Origin: Trifolium pratense
Taxonomy: Eukaryota > Streptophyta > Magnoliopsida > Fabales > Fabaceae
Assembly (NCBI RefSeq): GCF_020283565.1
Contig: NC_060065.1
Span: forward strand, 22,432,409 to 22,496,408
DNA length: 64,000 nucleotides
Direction: 5' to 3'
The translations under genes were made by a program, and so were the position numbers. Below the pieces are notes generated by a model that searched no databases, was not told the origin of the DNA, and saw only the letters and a program-made list of their open reading frames with translations. Positions 21,504-31,088 of the stretch are shown one piece after another; position 1 is the stretch's first letter; every line of letters starts with the position of its first letter.

Positions 21504-22352
21504 TGTTTACACTGATTTTTGGTAAACAACCGCTAGTTTAAATTAATTACTTGAGAGATCAACTAGTAAATCTCGGGACAATTGTTCATGCATTTCATTA
21601 AAAGAAATTTGGAAGTTTATCTTTAAAGACATCCTTATTTTGCAAAAGAACAATATGTTTGATTTCTGAAACATATGTTAAATACGAGCAAAGTAAGTTC
21701 ACTCGAACGAAAGAACCAGAAAAATGCAGAATTTGTAAATGCTTTAGAAAATAAAGACTTATGGAAAGTAAACTTGCATTTAGAATGTAAAAATTACAAA
21801 GAAAGTATAAAGGTTCACCGATTCATACATCTTTCTTGAATAACTCGTTTCTCGCCTTAACATGGATACTTTGAGTGTTTGAGATTTTGTGTAAATGAAT
21901 TGTGACCCCTACTTTGACTATACAGACTTCTATTTATAGAAAACTAAGTAACGTCTAACTCTAACGTTAAACTACTAAACTTCAGCCACGCGTCCTTTTG
22001 CATTTGAAATGAACCAAGGCCTTGAACCGTTGCAACTGTCGAAGTTGAATCATATTTGAAGGATGAAAAATACTCTAAGTCCACAACTTGAGCGTTTCGA
22101 TTTATTACTTCCAATCGAAGTAACCTTCTACTCGAAAAGCAGCATCTCTTCATAACTTGCAGACTCATTATCCTTAAAGACATTACCCTTCACCTTCATT
22201 AAATGATAAGATAAGAGAATTAAATTCTCTTGTTCTTGAAGACATTTAAAACCTGGCACTATCAAAGCCATTTGACGAACTTTTTAGTAATTAATGTCTT
22301 TGGAATTAGAGATGAAAACATATTTTAGCTCAAGCTAAAATATGGGATAACA
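21504..22352 (-). repeat. gypsy LTR (5' LTR on the minus strand)
   Basis: It is identical to 14647-15496 except for two substitutions (TTCTCGAATA to TTCTTGAATA and ACTTCGACTA to ACTTTGACTA) and one missing A. Both substitutions are CG to TG. Confidence 0.95.
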
Positions 22353-22357
22353 CCATG

Positions 22358-24364
22358 ATGTTCTATATGTACCAAATTTTTCAATTAATTTGATTGTTGT
22401 ATCAAAGTTGTGCAATCATCTCACTATATTGTAAATTTTACTGGTTCACATTGTCTTATTCAGGACAAGAGGCATTTGAAGATGATTGGTTCTGCTGATC
22501 AATATGAAGGCATGTATCATCTTAATCTTGTAGATAAGATAGCACATGTTGCATCCATTGATGGTTCAACCTACACTATTATCCCTAAGTCAGCCATTTG
22601 GCACTTCAGATTAGGACACCCTTCCCATCATAGATTAGTTAGTTTTAAAGCTAAATTTCCTTATGTAACTGTTGATCCTAATGGAATATGTGACATTTGT
22701 CACCTTGCTAGGCATAAGAAACTTCCTTACAGTCACAGTTTTAATAAAGCTCTTCATGTTTATGATGTAACCCATTTTGACATTTGGGGTCCTATATCAA
22801 CAAAGACTATTCATATGCTCACTCTTATTTCTTAACTGTTGTAGATGACTATAGTAGATTCACTTGGATTATTTTAATGAAATCTAAAGCTGAAACTAGA
22901 AATCATGTTATAAATTTGATTAAAATGATACATGCTCAATATAATCATCAAGTTAAAGTTGTTAGAAGTGATAATATACCAGAATTTTTAATGAATGAAT
23001 TTTATTCTTCTCATGGCATTTTGCATCAAACTAGTTGTGTTGAGTCTCCACAGCAAAATGGTAGGGTGGAGAGGAAACATTAGCACATTTTAAACATTTC
23101 TCGAGCTTTACTTTACCAGTCCAATTTACCTAAACATTTCTGGTCTTATGCAGTATTGTATGCTACTTCCATTATCAACAAAATTGTCACACCTATTTTA
23201 AAAAATAAGTCTCCTCATGAAATGCTTTTCAATTGTTTACCTGATTTAAATGAATTAAAGGTCTTTGGTTCTCTTGCATATGCATCTACACTTGATGTTA
23301 ATAAAACAAAATTGTCCCCTAGAGGAAGAAAATGTATTTTCTTAGGGCACAAGCAGGGTGTCAAAGGTTCTATTCTATTTGATTTAGATTCTAAAAATAT
23401 TTTTCTTCATTTTGATCACATACTACCTTACACCACTGATACTTCCAAAATACATTGGCATTATCATTCTACCATTGACTGTGAACCTCTCCTTGATATT
23501 GACCAATCACATACTTCTACTACTCCACCAGATACAACATTATCTTCTTCTCCACCTACTAACATCATACCTAACCCTGATTCCAACATCATATCTGACC
23601 CTAATCCTAACACTTCCCCTCCTCCTGCTTCTTCTTCTCCACCTCCACAGCCAGCTAACACTAGACCTCACAGGATTAAACATAAACCTTCTTATTTGTC
23701 AGATTTTGTGTGTAGTGCTTCAGATGAATCAGCAAAATCATCATCAACAGGTATCATCTATCTTATCTCTTCCTTTCATTCATTAGCTCAATTGTCTCCT
23801 TCACATAGTGTCTTAACATTGTCTCTCACACAACACACTGAACCTAGAACCTATAATGAAGCTTGTAAGTCTCAACATTGGATTCAAGTTATGACATCTG
23901 AACTTTAGGCATTAGCTCGAACAGGTACTTGGAAGATTGTTGATCTTCCACCCAATGTGAAGCCTATAGGAAGCAAATGGGTGTATAAGATCAAGCATAA
24001 GTCTGATGGCACAATTGAAAGGTATAAAGCCAGACTTGTTGCTAAAGGATACAATCAGGTTGAAGGCCTTGATTTTTTTTGACACTTTCTCTCATGTTGC
24101 TAAGCTTACTACTGTGAGAATGTTGCTTGCAATTGCTTCCATTAAAGGCTGGTTTTTACATCAATTAGATGTAAATAATGCTTTCTTACATGGTGAACTA
24201 CAAGAGAATGTTTATATGTCTATTCCAGATGGTGTACAATGTAGTAAGCCCAATCAAGTATGTAAACTTCTCAAAAGTTTATATGGCTTGTAACATGCCA
24301 GCAGGAAATGGTATGAGAAGCTCACATCCTTGTTGCTCAGGGAGGGATATGCACGATCTTCATC
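22358..24364 (+). pseudogene. copia pol, integrase and first half of reverse transcriptase, broken
   Basis: A gag-pre-integrase segment (AIWHFRLGHPSHHR) leads into the integrase core with DDYSRFTW, a RSDN aspartate and QQNGRVERKH carrying the catalytic glutamate. A frameshift lies near 22800-22835. TAG stops occur at 23081 and 23906 and a TAA at 24291, in positions where CAG or CAA glutamine codons fit the family. An extra T in an eight-T run near 24075 shifts the frame again. Reverse transcriptase motifs KARLVAKGY and [13 protein letters not shown] are clear. The CACTA element then interrupts the gene. Confidence 0.9.
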
Positions 24365-25557
24365 CACTACAAGAAAACAGGCATTTACTGGCGGCCTAAA
24401 ACCCTCTCAAAGTACCTAAAACCGCCAGAAAATGCTTATTTATTGACGGCCAACTGGCAGCCAAAATCCGCCAGTAAATAGCTCATGGTAAATTTAGTGG
24501 CGGCCAAAACCGCCAGAAACCAAAATGACGACATTTACTGGCGGCCTGAACCGCCACAACTCCTATAAAAGCTGTTGTAACTTATTGGCGGCTCAGACCG
24601 CCACAAACTACTATAATAATTAAAAATAAAATAAAAAATTGATCAGATCTACTCATTTTCCGGATTACGCAAACCCAATTTTTTTCCTCACAAAACTAGC
24701 AACCTCAAATCTCCATTGCCACCCCTCAATCCCAAATTCTTTGATCTTCTCTTCTTACAACAATCATATTTAAGCAAACTCAATAACCCAGATTTTACAA
24801 AAAATTTAGTTGAAGTTGAAGAACACAAAAATTGAATTGGGTTAGCAACACAAACATGATTTGTAGAATTTGAATCTAGGTCGCAGAAGAGTACGAACAG
24901 ATTGAGAAGCGCCGATGTAGAATCGATTTGAATGAGATGTTTCTGGGTTTGATTTGATTCTATGTTTATGTGTTTTTGGGGTTTGATTTTAATTTCATGT
25001 TGTTTATTTTGAAGAAGATGTTTCTATGTTTGTGGGTTTGATTTTAATGTTGTGTTGTTTGTGATGTTTATGTTGTTTGATTTTGAAGGAGATATTTGTG
25101 TTGTTTGATTTTGTAGGGATTTTGATCATAAAAGGGAGAATGAAGGGAGAAAGAATGGAGAAAGATGAGGAAAGAAACATGAATGAAGGGAGAATAGAGA
25201 GAATGAAGAGTGAAAACGTACTCTTTGTTCTGTTTTTTTTTTTTTTTAATTTCCTAACATTTATTGGCGGTCAAAGCTGCCACTAAATTCTAGGCATGTT
25301 ATTGGCGGCTAAAGTCGTCGCTTTCTAAAGCATGTCCATTTTTCTAGGCTTGTTATAGGCGGCTTAGACCGCCACTAAATTACTGGCGGCTTAAGCCGTC
25401 ACTAAGTTATATGTCCATTTTAAAAAAATAATAATAATAATTTTGTGAGGGTTTTTCTCACTTATTGGCGGTTTAGACCGCCAATAACTTATTGGGGGCT
25501 AAAACCGCCAATAAGTGTAAATTAAATCCGCCAATAAATTCATGTATTCTTGTAGTG
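24365..25557. mobile_element. non-autonomous CACTA element
   Basis: The 1193-bp element begins CACTACAAGAAAA and ends with the complement TTCTTGTAGTG. It is flanked by the 3-bp duplication ATC (24362-24364 and 25558-25560). These are the hallmarks of En/Spm-type (CACTA) transposons. Both ends carry an array of GGCGG and CCGCC words, many paired as GGCGG-N6-CCGCC, typical of sub-terminal transposase-binding repeats. No transposase is encoded; the frame at 25077-25286 has no domain. It splits the copia reverse transcriptase between KSLYGL and the YVDD region. Confidence 0.93.
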
Positions 25558-25560
25558 ATC

Positions 25561-26340
25561 TGATCATTCTTTGTTCACTATAAGCCAGCATGATAATTTC
25601 ACTGCATTACTCATATATGTTGATGACATCATTTTAGCAGGCACAAGCGCACAAGAGATAAATAGAATCAAAAACATAATGGATACTTACTTCAAAATCA
25701 AGGATTTAGGTGTTGTCAAATACTTTCTTGGTCTTGAAGTAGCACATTCTAAAGAAGGTATTAGCATTTAACAAAGGAAGTATTGTTTGGATTTGCTGGA
25801 TGAGTCTGGTTTATTGGGATCCAAACCTGCTTCTACTCCATTAGATCCTTCTGTCAAATTGCATCATGATGATGGTAAACCCTTTGAAGATGTCAGTTTG
25901 TATAGAAGACTAGTAGGCAAATTGCTTTACTTAACTAACACAAGGCCAGACAAAGCTTTTGCTACTCAACAGCTAAGTCATTTTCTGCATAAACCCACTA
26001 TGACACCTTACAAAGCAGCTTGTAGAGTGATTAGATACTTAAAGCATAATCCTGGAAGAGGCCTTGTTTTCAAAAGAAAGCTGATATTCAACTCATTGGA
26101 TATTCAGATGCAGATTGGGCAGGCTGTTTGGATACAAGAAGATCAACTACTGGATATTGTTTCTTTGTTGGATCCTCTCTGATTCCATGGAAAGCAAAGA
26201 AACAATCAACCATATCCAAGTTATCATCTGAAGCTGAATATAGGGTACTATCTTCAGCAACTTGTGAACTTGTCTGGCTTCTATACTTGTTAAAGGACTT
26301 GCGTATTGAATGTTCAAAACAGACTGTGTTATTTTCTGAA
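25561..26340 (+). pseudogene. copia reverse transcriptase second half and RNase H, first copy
   Basis: The catalytic YVDDIILAG and KIKDLGVVKYFLGLE are conserved. A stop at about 25769 and a one-base deletion near 26079 break the frame. The segment 25903-26340 is repeated immediately downstream at 26341-26779, so the RNase H start occurs twice. Confidence 0.88.
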
Positions 26341-26779
26341 TAGAAGACTAGTAGGCAAATTGCTTTACTTAAATAACACAAGGCCAGACATAGTTTTTGC
26401 TACTCAATAGCTCAGTCATTTTCTGCATAAACCCACTATGGCACACTATAAAGCAGCTTGTAGAGTGATTAGATACTTAAAGCATAATCCTATAAGAGGC
26501 CTTGTTTTCAAAAGAAATGCTGATATTCAACTCATTGGATATTCAGATACAGATTGGGCAGGCTGTTTGGATACAAGAAGATCAACTACTAGATATTGTT
26601 TCTTTGTTGGATCCTCCCTGATTTCATGGAAAGCAAAGAAACAATCAACCATATCCAAGTCATCATCTGAAGCTAAATATAGGGTACTATCTTCAGCAAC
26701 TTGTGAACTTGTCTGGCTTCTATACTTGTTAAAGGACCTGCGTATTGAATGTTCAAAACAGACTGTGTTATTTTGTGAC
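25903..26779 (+). repeat. 438-bp tandem duplication inside copia pol
   Basis: Both units begin TAGAAGACTAGTAGGCAAAT (25903 and 26341). Aligned by eye they differ by about 19 substitutions and one base insertion, roughly 4 percent. The element's own LTRs differ by only 3 in 234 (1.3 percent). Confidence 0.9.
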
Positions 26780-27020
26780 AATCAAAGTGCTTTAGATATA
26801 GCATTTAATCCTGTCTTCCATGAAAGGACTAAGCATATTGAAATTGACTGCCATTTGGTCAGAGAGAAAGTACAAGAAGGTTTGCTGAGACTTCTTCCTA
26901 TATCTATACAAGAGCAGTTAGCAGATTTCCTTACCAAAGCTTTGCCAGCACCCAGATTTCATGATTTCTTATGCAAGCTTGGATTGCTTGACATACATCA
27001 AGCATCAGTTTGTAGGAGGA
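26341..27020 (+). pseudogene. copia RNase H, second copy, to the polypurine tract
   Basis: RNase H motifs YSDTDWAGCLDTRRSTT and FCDNQSALDIA are followed by HIEIDCHLVREKV and the usual copia C terminus ADFLTKALPAPRFHDFLCKL. One TAG near 26408 replaces a CAG present in the first copy. The purine tract at 27011-27020 (TGTAGGAGGA) directly precedes the 3' LTR. Confidence 0.9.
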
Positions 27021-27254
27021 TGTTAAGTATAACAAAGAATGAAGAAAGGAATGATAAAGTCAATATATGTAAATAGTTAGTTTTGTTAGTTGTAACTAAC
27101 TTGTAGTACAAGTTAGTATATGCTAGGCATAGATTAGCTTATAATATATCCTCATTAGTACTATATAAAGGATCATAAGCTTGTATTACGATTCATTCAA
27201 TTCATAATGTTGAATCTCACTTTTCTATTTCTCTCCAAATTCTTTATCTTAACA
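27021..27254 (+). repeat. copia 3' LTR
   Basis: 234 bp, TGTTAAGT ... CTTAACA, followed by the GGGGC target duplication at 27255-27259. Confidence 0.95.
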
Positions 27255-27600
27255 GGGGCCTTCCCACATCCAAACATTTGAGCAATAAGGGCTGCGAGAC
27301 GGATTTAAAAGTAGAAGCAGCAAGTAATCATAATCTGATTTAGTAGAAAAAATAAGGGCTGCGAGACGGATTTAGAAGTAGAAGCAGCAAGTAATCATAA
27401 TCTGATTTAGTAGAAAAATTACCATTCGATGATGTAGGCCACGATGGAAGGTCTTCACCGAATAACGAAATAGCAGAAGAGCAGCCAATAATCTGGTTCA
27501 AATACTCCGTAGGCACATATTCTCTCAGGCTCAGCTGATCTAAGATCCAATTACCATTACGTCAGGATAGTCATAAACTTTTGCCACTAGATGATATAGA
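27255..27600 (-). pseudogene. LINE reverse transcriptase zinc-binding region, 5' half
   Basis: The minus strand reads NGNWILDQLSLREYVP and then SSNGNFSTKSDYDYLL. This matches the segment just before and at the start of the zf-RVT domain in plant L1-type elements (compare the usual G-x-FS-x-KSAY). WEGPHRIDIFLWL spans the copia insertion point. A missing base near 27565 and a 67-bp duplication break the frame. Confidence 0.75.
27284..27417. repeat. 67-bp tandem duplication in the LINE remnant
   Basis: Two units (27284-27350 and 27351-27417) start AATAAGGGCTGCGAGACGG and differ at one base. The length is not a multiple of three, so the duplication arose after the LINE lost its function or destroyed it. 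Confidence 0.93.
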
Positions 27601-27640
27601 TCAAGCGGTTTAGCAGAAATACACTTTCTTAATTTGTTGT

Positions 27641-27981
27641 ATCTTTTAAACACAAGTAAAAAGGAATGGAGGGAGTATCATATACAATAATGACTATTTT
27701 TATATTTTTTTTATTTACAATTTAAATAGAGAATGATTCTTTTTTAAAAAATAAATTTTTTTATTAAAAATTCATTTTTAATATTTAAACAGGACCTTAA
27801 AAAAATGACAGCCTTAGTCCTTTTATGTGTATAGAGAAAATTTATTACGAGTCAAAAAAAATATAATATATTTTTTCCAATCTTTCCAATTGGGCCACAA
27901 CTGACAACCCACAAAAACAGAAAGCCCATTACCCGAATAACCCACCCGATCGAAGTGATGAACTCTCTCCTGTCTCCTCTT
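27641..27981. other. EML upstream region with a lone Stowaway-type end
   Basis: GGAATGGAGGGAGTA near 27663-27677 looks like one terminus of a Stowaway MITE whose other end is missing. The remaining roughly 300 bases up to the TATA box are all that separates the nested transposon block from the EML promoter. Confidence 0.5.
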
Positions 27982-27989
27982 TATAAATA
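27982..27989 (+). promoter_or_regulatory. EML: TATA box of the EML gene
   Basis: TATAAATA precedes an A/C-rich start region (ACACAACACAACACATC) and a long pyrimidine-rich leader with TTC repeats. This is the usual architecture of a plant promoter and 5' UTR. Confidence 0.7.
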
Positions 27990-28009
27990 GAGAGAAACAC
28001 AACACAACA

Positions 28010-28321
28010 CATCACATAATCGCTTCACCTTAAAACACAAACAAATCAATTTTTGTTACTCTTTTTTTTTTTTTTCACTTTTCGTTCTGTCGTCGAGTTT
28101 CGACTTCATTGCACTATTTAAAGACTTGTGTTTTTTTTTATACACCTTCTCAACTTGTCTCTATCTCTTCCTCTCTCTAAATCCCTCTTTCTTCTTCTTC
28201 TTCTCTTAAACCTTCGCTCGACACTGTAATTAATTAACAAAGGGAAAACGCACGCACTTGTTCGCAATCTTCTTTCAACATTGCCGTTATTCAACCAACT
28301 CTTCAATTCTCGAAGCTAACG
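28010..28321 (+). other. EML: EML 5' UTR exon
   Basis: The exon is inferred from the TATA box and a strong splice donor, AACG|GTGAGT, at 28321/28322. It has no ATG in a plausible coding context. The following intron runs about 2.7 kb to an acceptor at 31000-31001. The exact transcription start is not visible. Confidence 0.55.
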
Positions 28322-28628
28322 GTGAGTCTTCTTCCCATTTTCTCGTGTGCTTCTTTCAAAATAAAACATTCTAGGGTTTTGTTTTACATAGTTAGTTTCA
28401 AGATGTTCAATATGTTGCAAATAAATTATGTTTTTTTTTCTTTCTCGATTTGTTGTTTTACGAGGTTTCTATTGCTTCCTAGTTTGTTGAATATGATTTA
28501 TTTGAAAATTTTCCATGAAATTGGATATTCTTAAAATTGATGCTTAGAAGAATGTGTTGTTAGGGTTTAATGTTGAAATAGAGATTTAATTAACATTTTA
28601 GGAAACGGGAGAAAATAGGATTTAAGTC

Positions 28629-28880
28629 AGGCTTGTTTGGATTGGCTTTTTTGAGCTTTATTTACTGGCATATGTTTTGTGACACTGTTTGGGAACTTTT
28701 TCATAATTTCTCCGATATAGCTTTAGGGAAATAGCTCTTAGCATATATATATATATAAATAAAAAATAAAAAAATTATCTTTATTTTATCTTTTGCTATA
28801 AAAATAGTGTATGCAAGCTTATACATAAGTGCCGCTTGTGCTATAAGCTGCAAAATAAGCTGTTTATCCAAACAAGCCCT
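28629..28880. mobile_element. hAT-type MITE in the first EML intron
   Basis: The inverted ends AGGCTTGTTTGGATTGGCTTT and AAGCTGTTTATCCAAACAAGCCCT complement each other over the GGCTTGTTTGGAT core. The 250-bp AT-rich body holds an AT microsatellite. A clear 8-bp target duplication is not seen. Confidence 0.6.
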
Positions 28881-29429
28881 TAGAATAGAAAAATTCAGGG
28901 AATGTTAGAGATGGTACATAGTTTACATTTTTGTTATTGTATATCATGGGATTGTGCCTAAATTCCAGAGCTTCTTAGACAGTTGTGAATTAGTCAGGAG
29001 TTGGTTACTACAACTGTATCAGTTATAAATGCCGTTACGCAAAAGATTGATCAAATTGAAGTTCAAGAACTCTTTGCAATTTATAGGAATTTTTGGTTTT
29101 TCATGTGCTACTAATGTTGCTTGTATATATGAATTGTGATGATGATGATGATAATTTAATTAGGATCCCTTCGATTGGTCTTGGACATGTTAACGAAATA
29201 TTAATTTGCAAATATTTTACAATAGATTATAGCAGCTCTAGTTGCTGCAGTACCTAGATTGTGCAATTTGGTAAAGGGACAGAGGTTGAGCTAGGTGTTT
29301 GATAACATAGGATTTCTTGAATAGCTAGGTTGATATTGATCATTTTAGAGATGCTCAAATTCTTGAATAGCCTTTAGAATTTAGAATTTAGAATTAGAAT
29401 GATATTGCTTGTGTATGATCGTGGATAGA

Positions 29430-30830
29430 ATTGGAAAGGAATATTTAAAAAGTATTTGGTAGGATAGAAATGTAATTTGTATTCATTTCTGTCTATCTCT
29501 GCTATGAGGACCAGTATATATAGCAGAGTAAACATGGGCAGTTACACTAGCTAGTTACAAACAAAAATCCGTAACACCGAACCGAATAATTGAGATTGGT
29601 AGATTCCAGTACTAACACACTCTAATAGAATGAAGAGATCGTGGCTAAGCTATTATACAGTGAAATAAAATGACATATAAAACCAAAACAACTTTGAGCT
29701 TGTCTCTCAACTGAAGAATGAGTGATAGAGATGCTTTGAGCTTATCTTGAGCTGGAACAAGAAGCATTATGAGCTGCATGTGAAGCATTTTTCACGCACA
29801 TGAGACCACTTCCATGTGCATATAGAGCTGGGCTGTGCAACAGAAACACGGCAATTAGTTGTCACTAATTGACACAATAGATTGTAGAAAAGGTAGAGGG
29901 CGCTGCAAGTTTAGTGAGCAGTGTCTGATGCCACAAAATTCTGCAGTTGCTTGTGTGAAGCTCATCTATTTGACCTTAGTGCTTGAGCAAGCTGCACCTG
30001 TTTTTTTTTTTCTCGACCGCCATGAGACCATATTCAGGCTTAGAAAAATTTCTGCACTTGAAGTAGATTGCAGAATCAAAATTTGAATCCAGGTCTAAAC
30101 AGGGAGATATTGATGCAGCTTTGTTAGGCAGAATTGTAAACTGCAATTTGAAGTCCCTCTTATGTGCATAAAGGCCACCCAATGGAATTCCTGTGGGCCT
30201 GACATGTATGACAAACATTAGTCACAACATAGCTTATTTCCAGTCTTGTAAGGGTTTCAGATTGGAAAGCCCCAACCACTAAGATGTACTGTACATGGTA
30301 AGGTCAGATAAGGAATTAGCTACCTCTTTAGCTAATGCCAAAGAATAGAGTTGTGATAATCAATCTTTTTTGAAGAGTAAAGGTATTCAGATCAGAAGAT
30401 GGCACCGGGAAATAATGAATATTAGGCCTTGGCATGCCGGTGATAGTGAATCTAACAGCAGAACTTGCAATGGTTTAGATTAAGGTAGTGTTTGTGGTGT
30501 GAAGGATGGTCACAGGCCATTATATACCAATAATGAGCTGGATGCATCTTATGTATGATATGATAGAAAACTTGGGAGAATATTTCAGAGCAAATGATCC
30601 GTATTCATGCCATTCTTTGATCTAACCACGCCGTAAGAGCCATTGTATATATAGCAAGGCAGTTATATAGTTACTTACAAACTAGTTACAGTAGTTAGTT
30701 GCAAACAGAAAACTAGAACTGCTAATCAAATAACAGAATCTGAAAGATTCAAAAACTAACGGAAAATATTCAAGAACTAACAGAAGGAAGATATTGCACA
30801 TTGAACAAACAGTTACCAAGAAAACCAAGC
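29430..30830 (-). repeat. possible degraded LTR element in the first EML intron
   Basis: Segments at about 29430-29640 and 30570-30790 share an ordered set of words (GTATTCAT, GTATATATAGCA, GCAGTTA, TAGTTAC, ACAAAC) as diverged direct repeats. TATA-like motifs read on the minus strand. The DNA between shows no preserved domain. A pair of old LTRs is the simplest reading, but no primer-binding site or target duplication was found. Confidence 0.35.
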
Positions 30831-31088
30831 ATCAGAACTGTGTGACACAATCTTCATAGTAGCATACTCCAATAATGGATGAATCAATAGATTTAAGAAA
30901 TGTGAAATTTGTTAGTTTTCAATAATGTCCTTGTTTCTTATTTTTTGATTAAACAATTTCAAGCACTGATGATGATCTTTCTCTCTCAAATCAAACTACA
31001 GTTCTGAGATAGCAGTGCTGCGGACTATGAAAAACCTGCTGTAGCTTCTGTTTCACGCTATCGATTGGACAGCCTGCCACCGATTGAC

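Larger units (their letters stand above)
14647..22352 (-). mobile_element. Ty3/gypsy Tat-type retrotransposon without integrase
   Basis: LTRs of 850 bp (14647-15496) and 849 bp (21504-22352) flank a 6-kb interior read on the minus strand. The 5-bp duplication CCATG (14642-14646 and 22353-22357) shows a clean insertion into copia pol. The LTRs differ by two substitutions, both CG to TG, and one A in a homopolymer, so the insertion is recent. Gag, protease, reverse transcriptase and two RNase H domains are present. Only about 150 bp separate the end of the last frame from the polypurine tract, so integrase is absent. Confidence 0.95.
12993..27254 (+). mobile_element. Ty1/copia LTR retrotransposon carrying nested gypsy and CACTA insertions
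   Basis: LTRs of 234 bp lie at 12993-13226 and 27021-27254, with three differences between them. They are flanked by the 5-bp duplication GGGGC (12988-12992 and 27255-27259). A primer-binding site follows the 5' LTR and a purine tract precedes the 3' LTR. After subtracting the gypsy element, the CACTA element and their target duplications, about 5.35 kb remain. This is a normal copia size plus a 438-bp internal duplication. Gag, protease, integrase, reverse transcriptase and RNase H are all recognisable, in copia order, and all are broken. Confidence 0.95.
10208..27640 (-). mobile_element. 5'-truncated LINE (L1-type), split by a Helitron and a copia element
   Basis: The LINE's own sequence is in three pieces: about 27640-27255, 12992-12737 and 10326-10208, read on the minus strand. 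The first two pieces encode the zinc-binding region found at the C terminus of plant L1-type reverse transcriptases. The third is a short 3' UTR with the words CCTAACGTCCTCCCTCTTAGC followed by poly(A), which appears as TTTTTTTT near 10206. The Helitron at 10327-12736 separates pieces two and three, and the copia element at 12993-27254 separates pieces one and two. The 5' limit is approximate and I found no convincing target duplication. Confidence 0.7.

Noticed and set aside
30000..30218. Frames inside the first EML intron
   Set aside because: Inside an intron with probable old LTR DNA; no similarity to a known domain.
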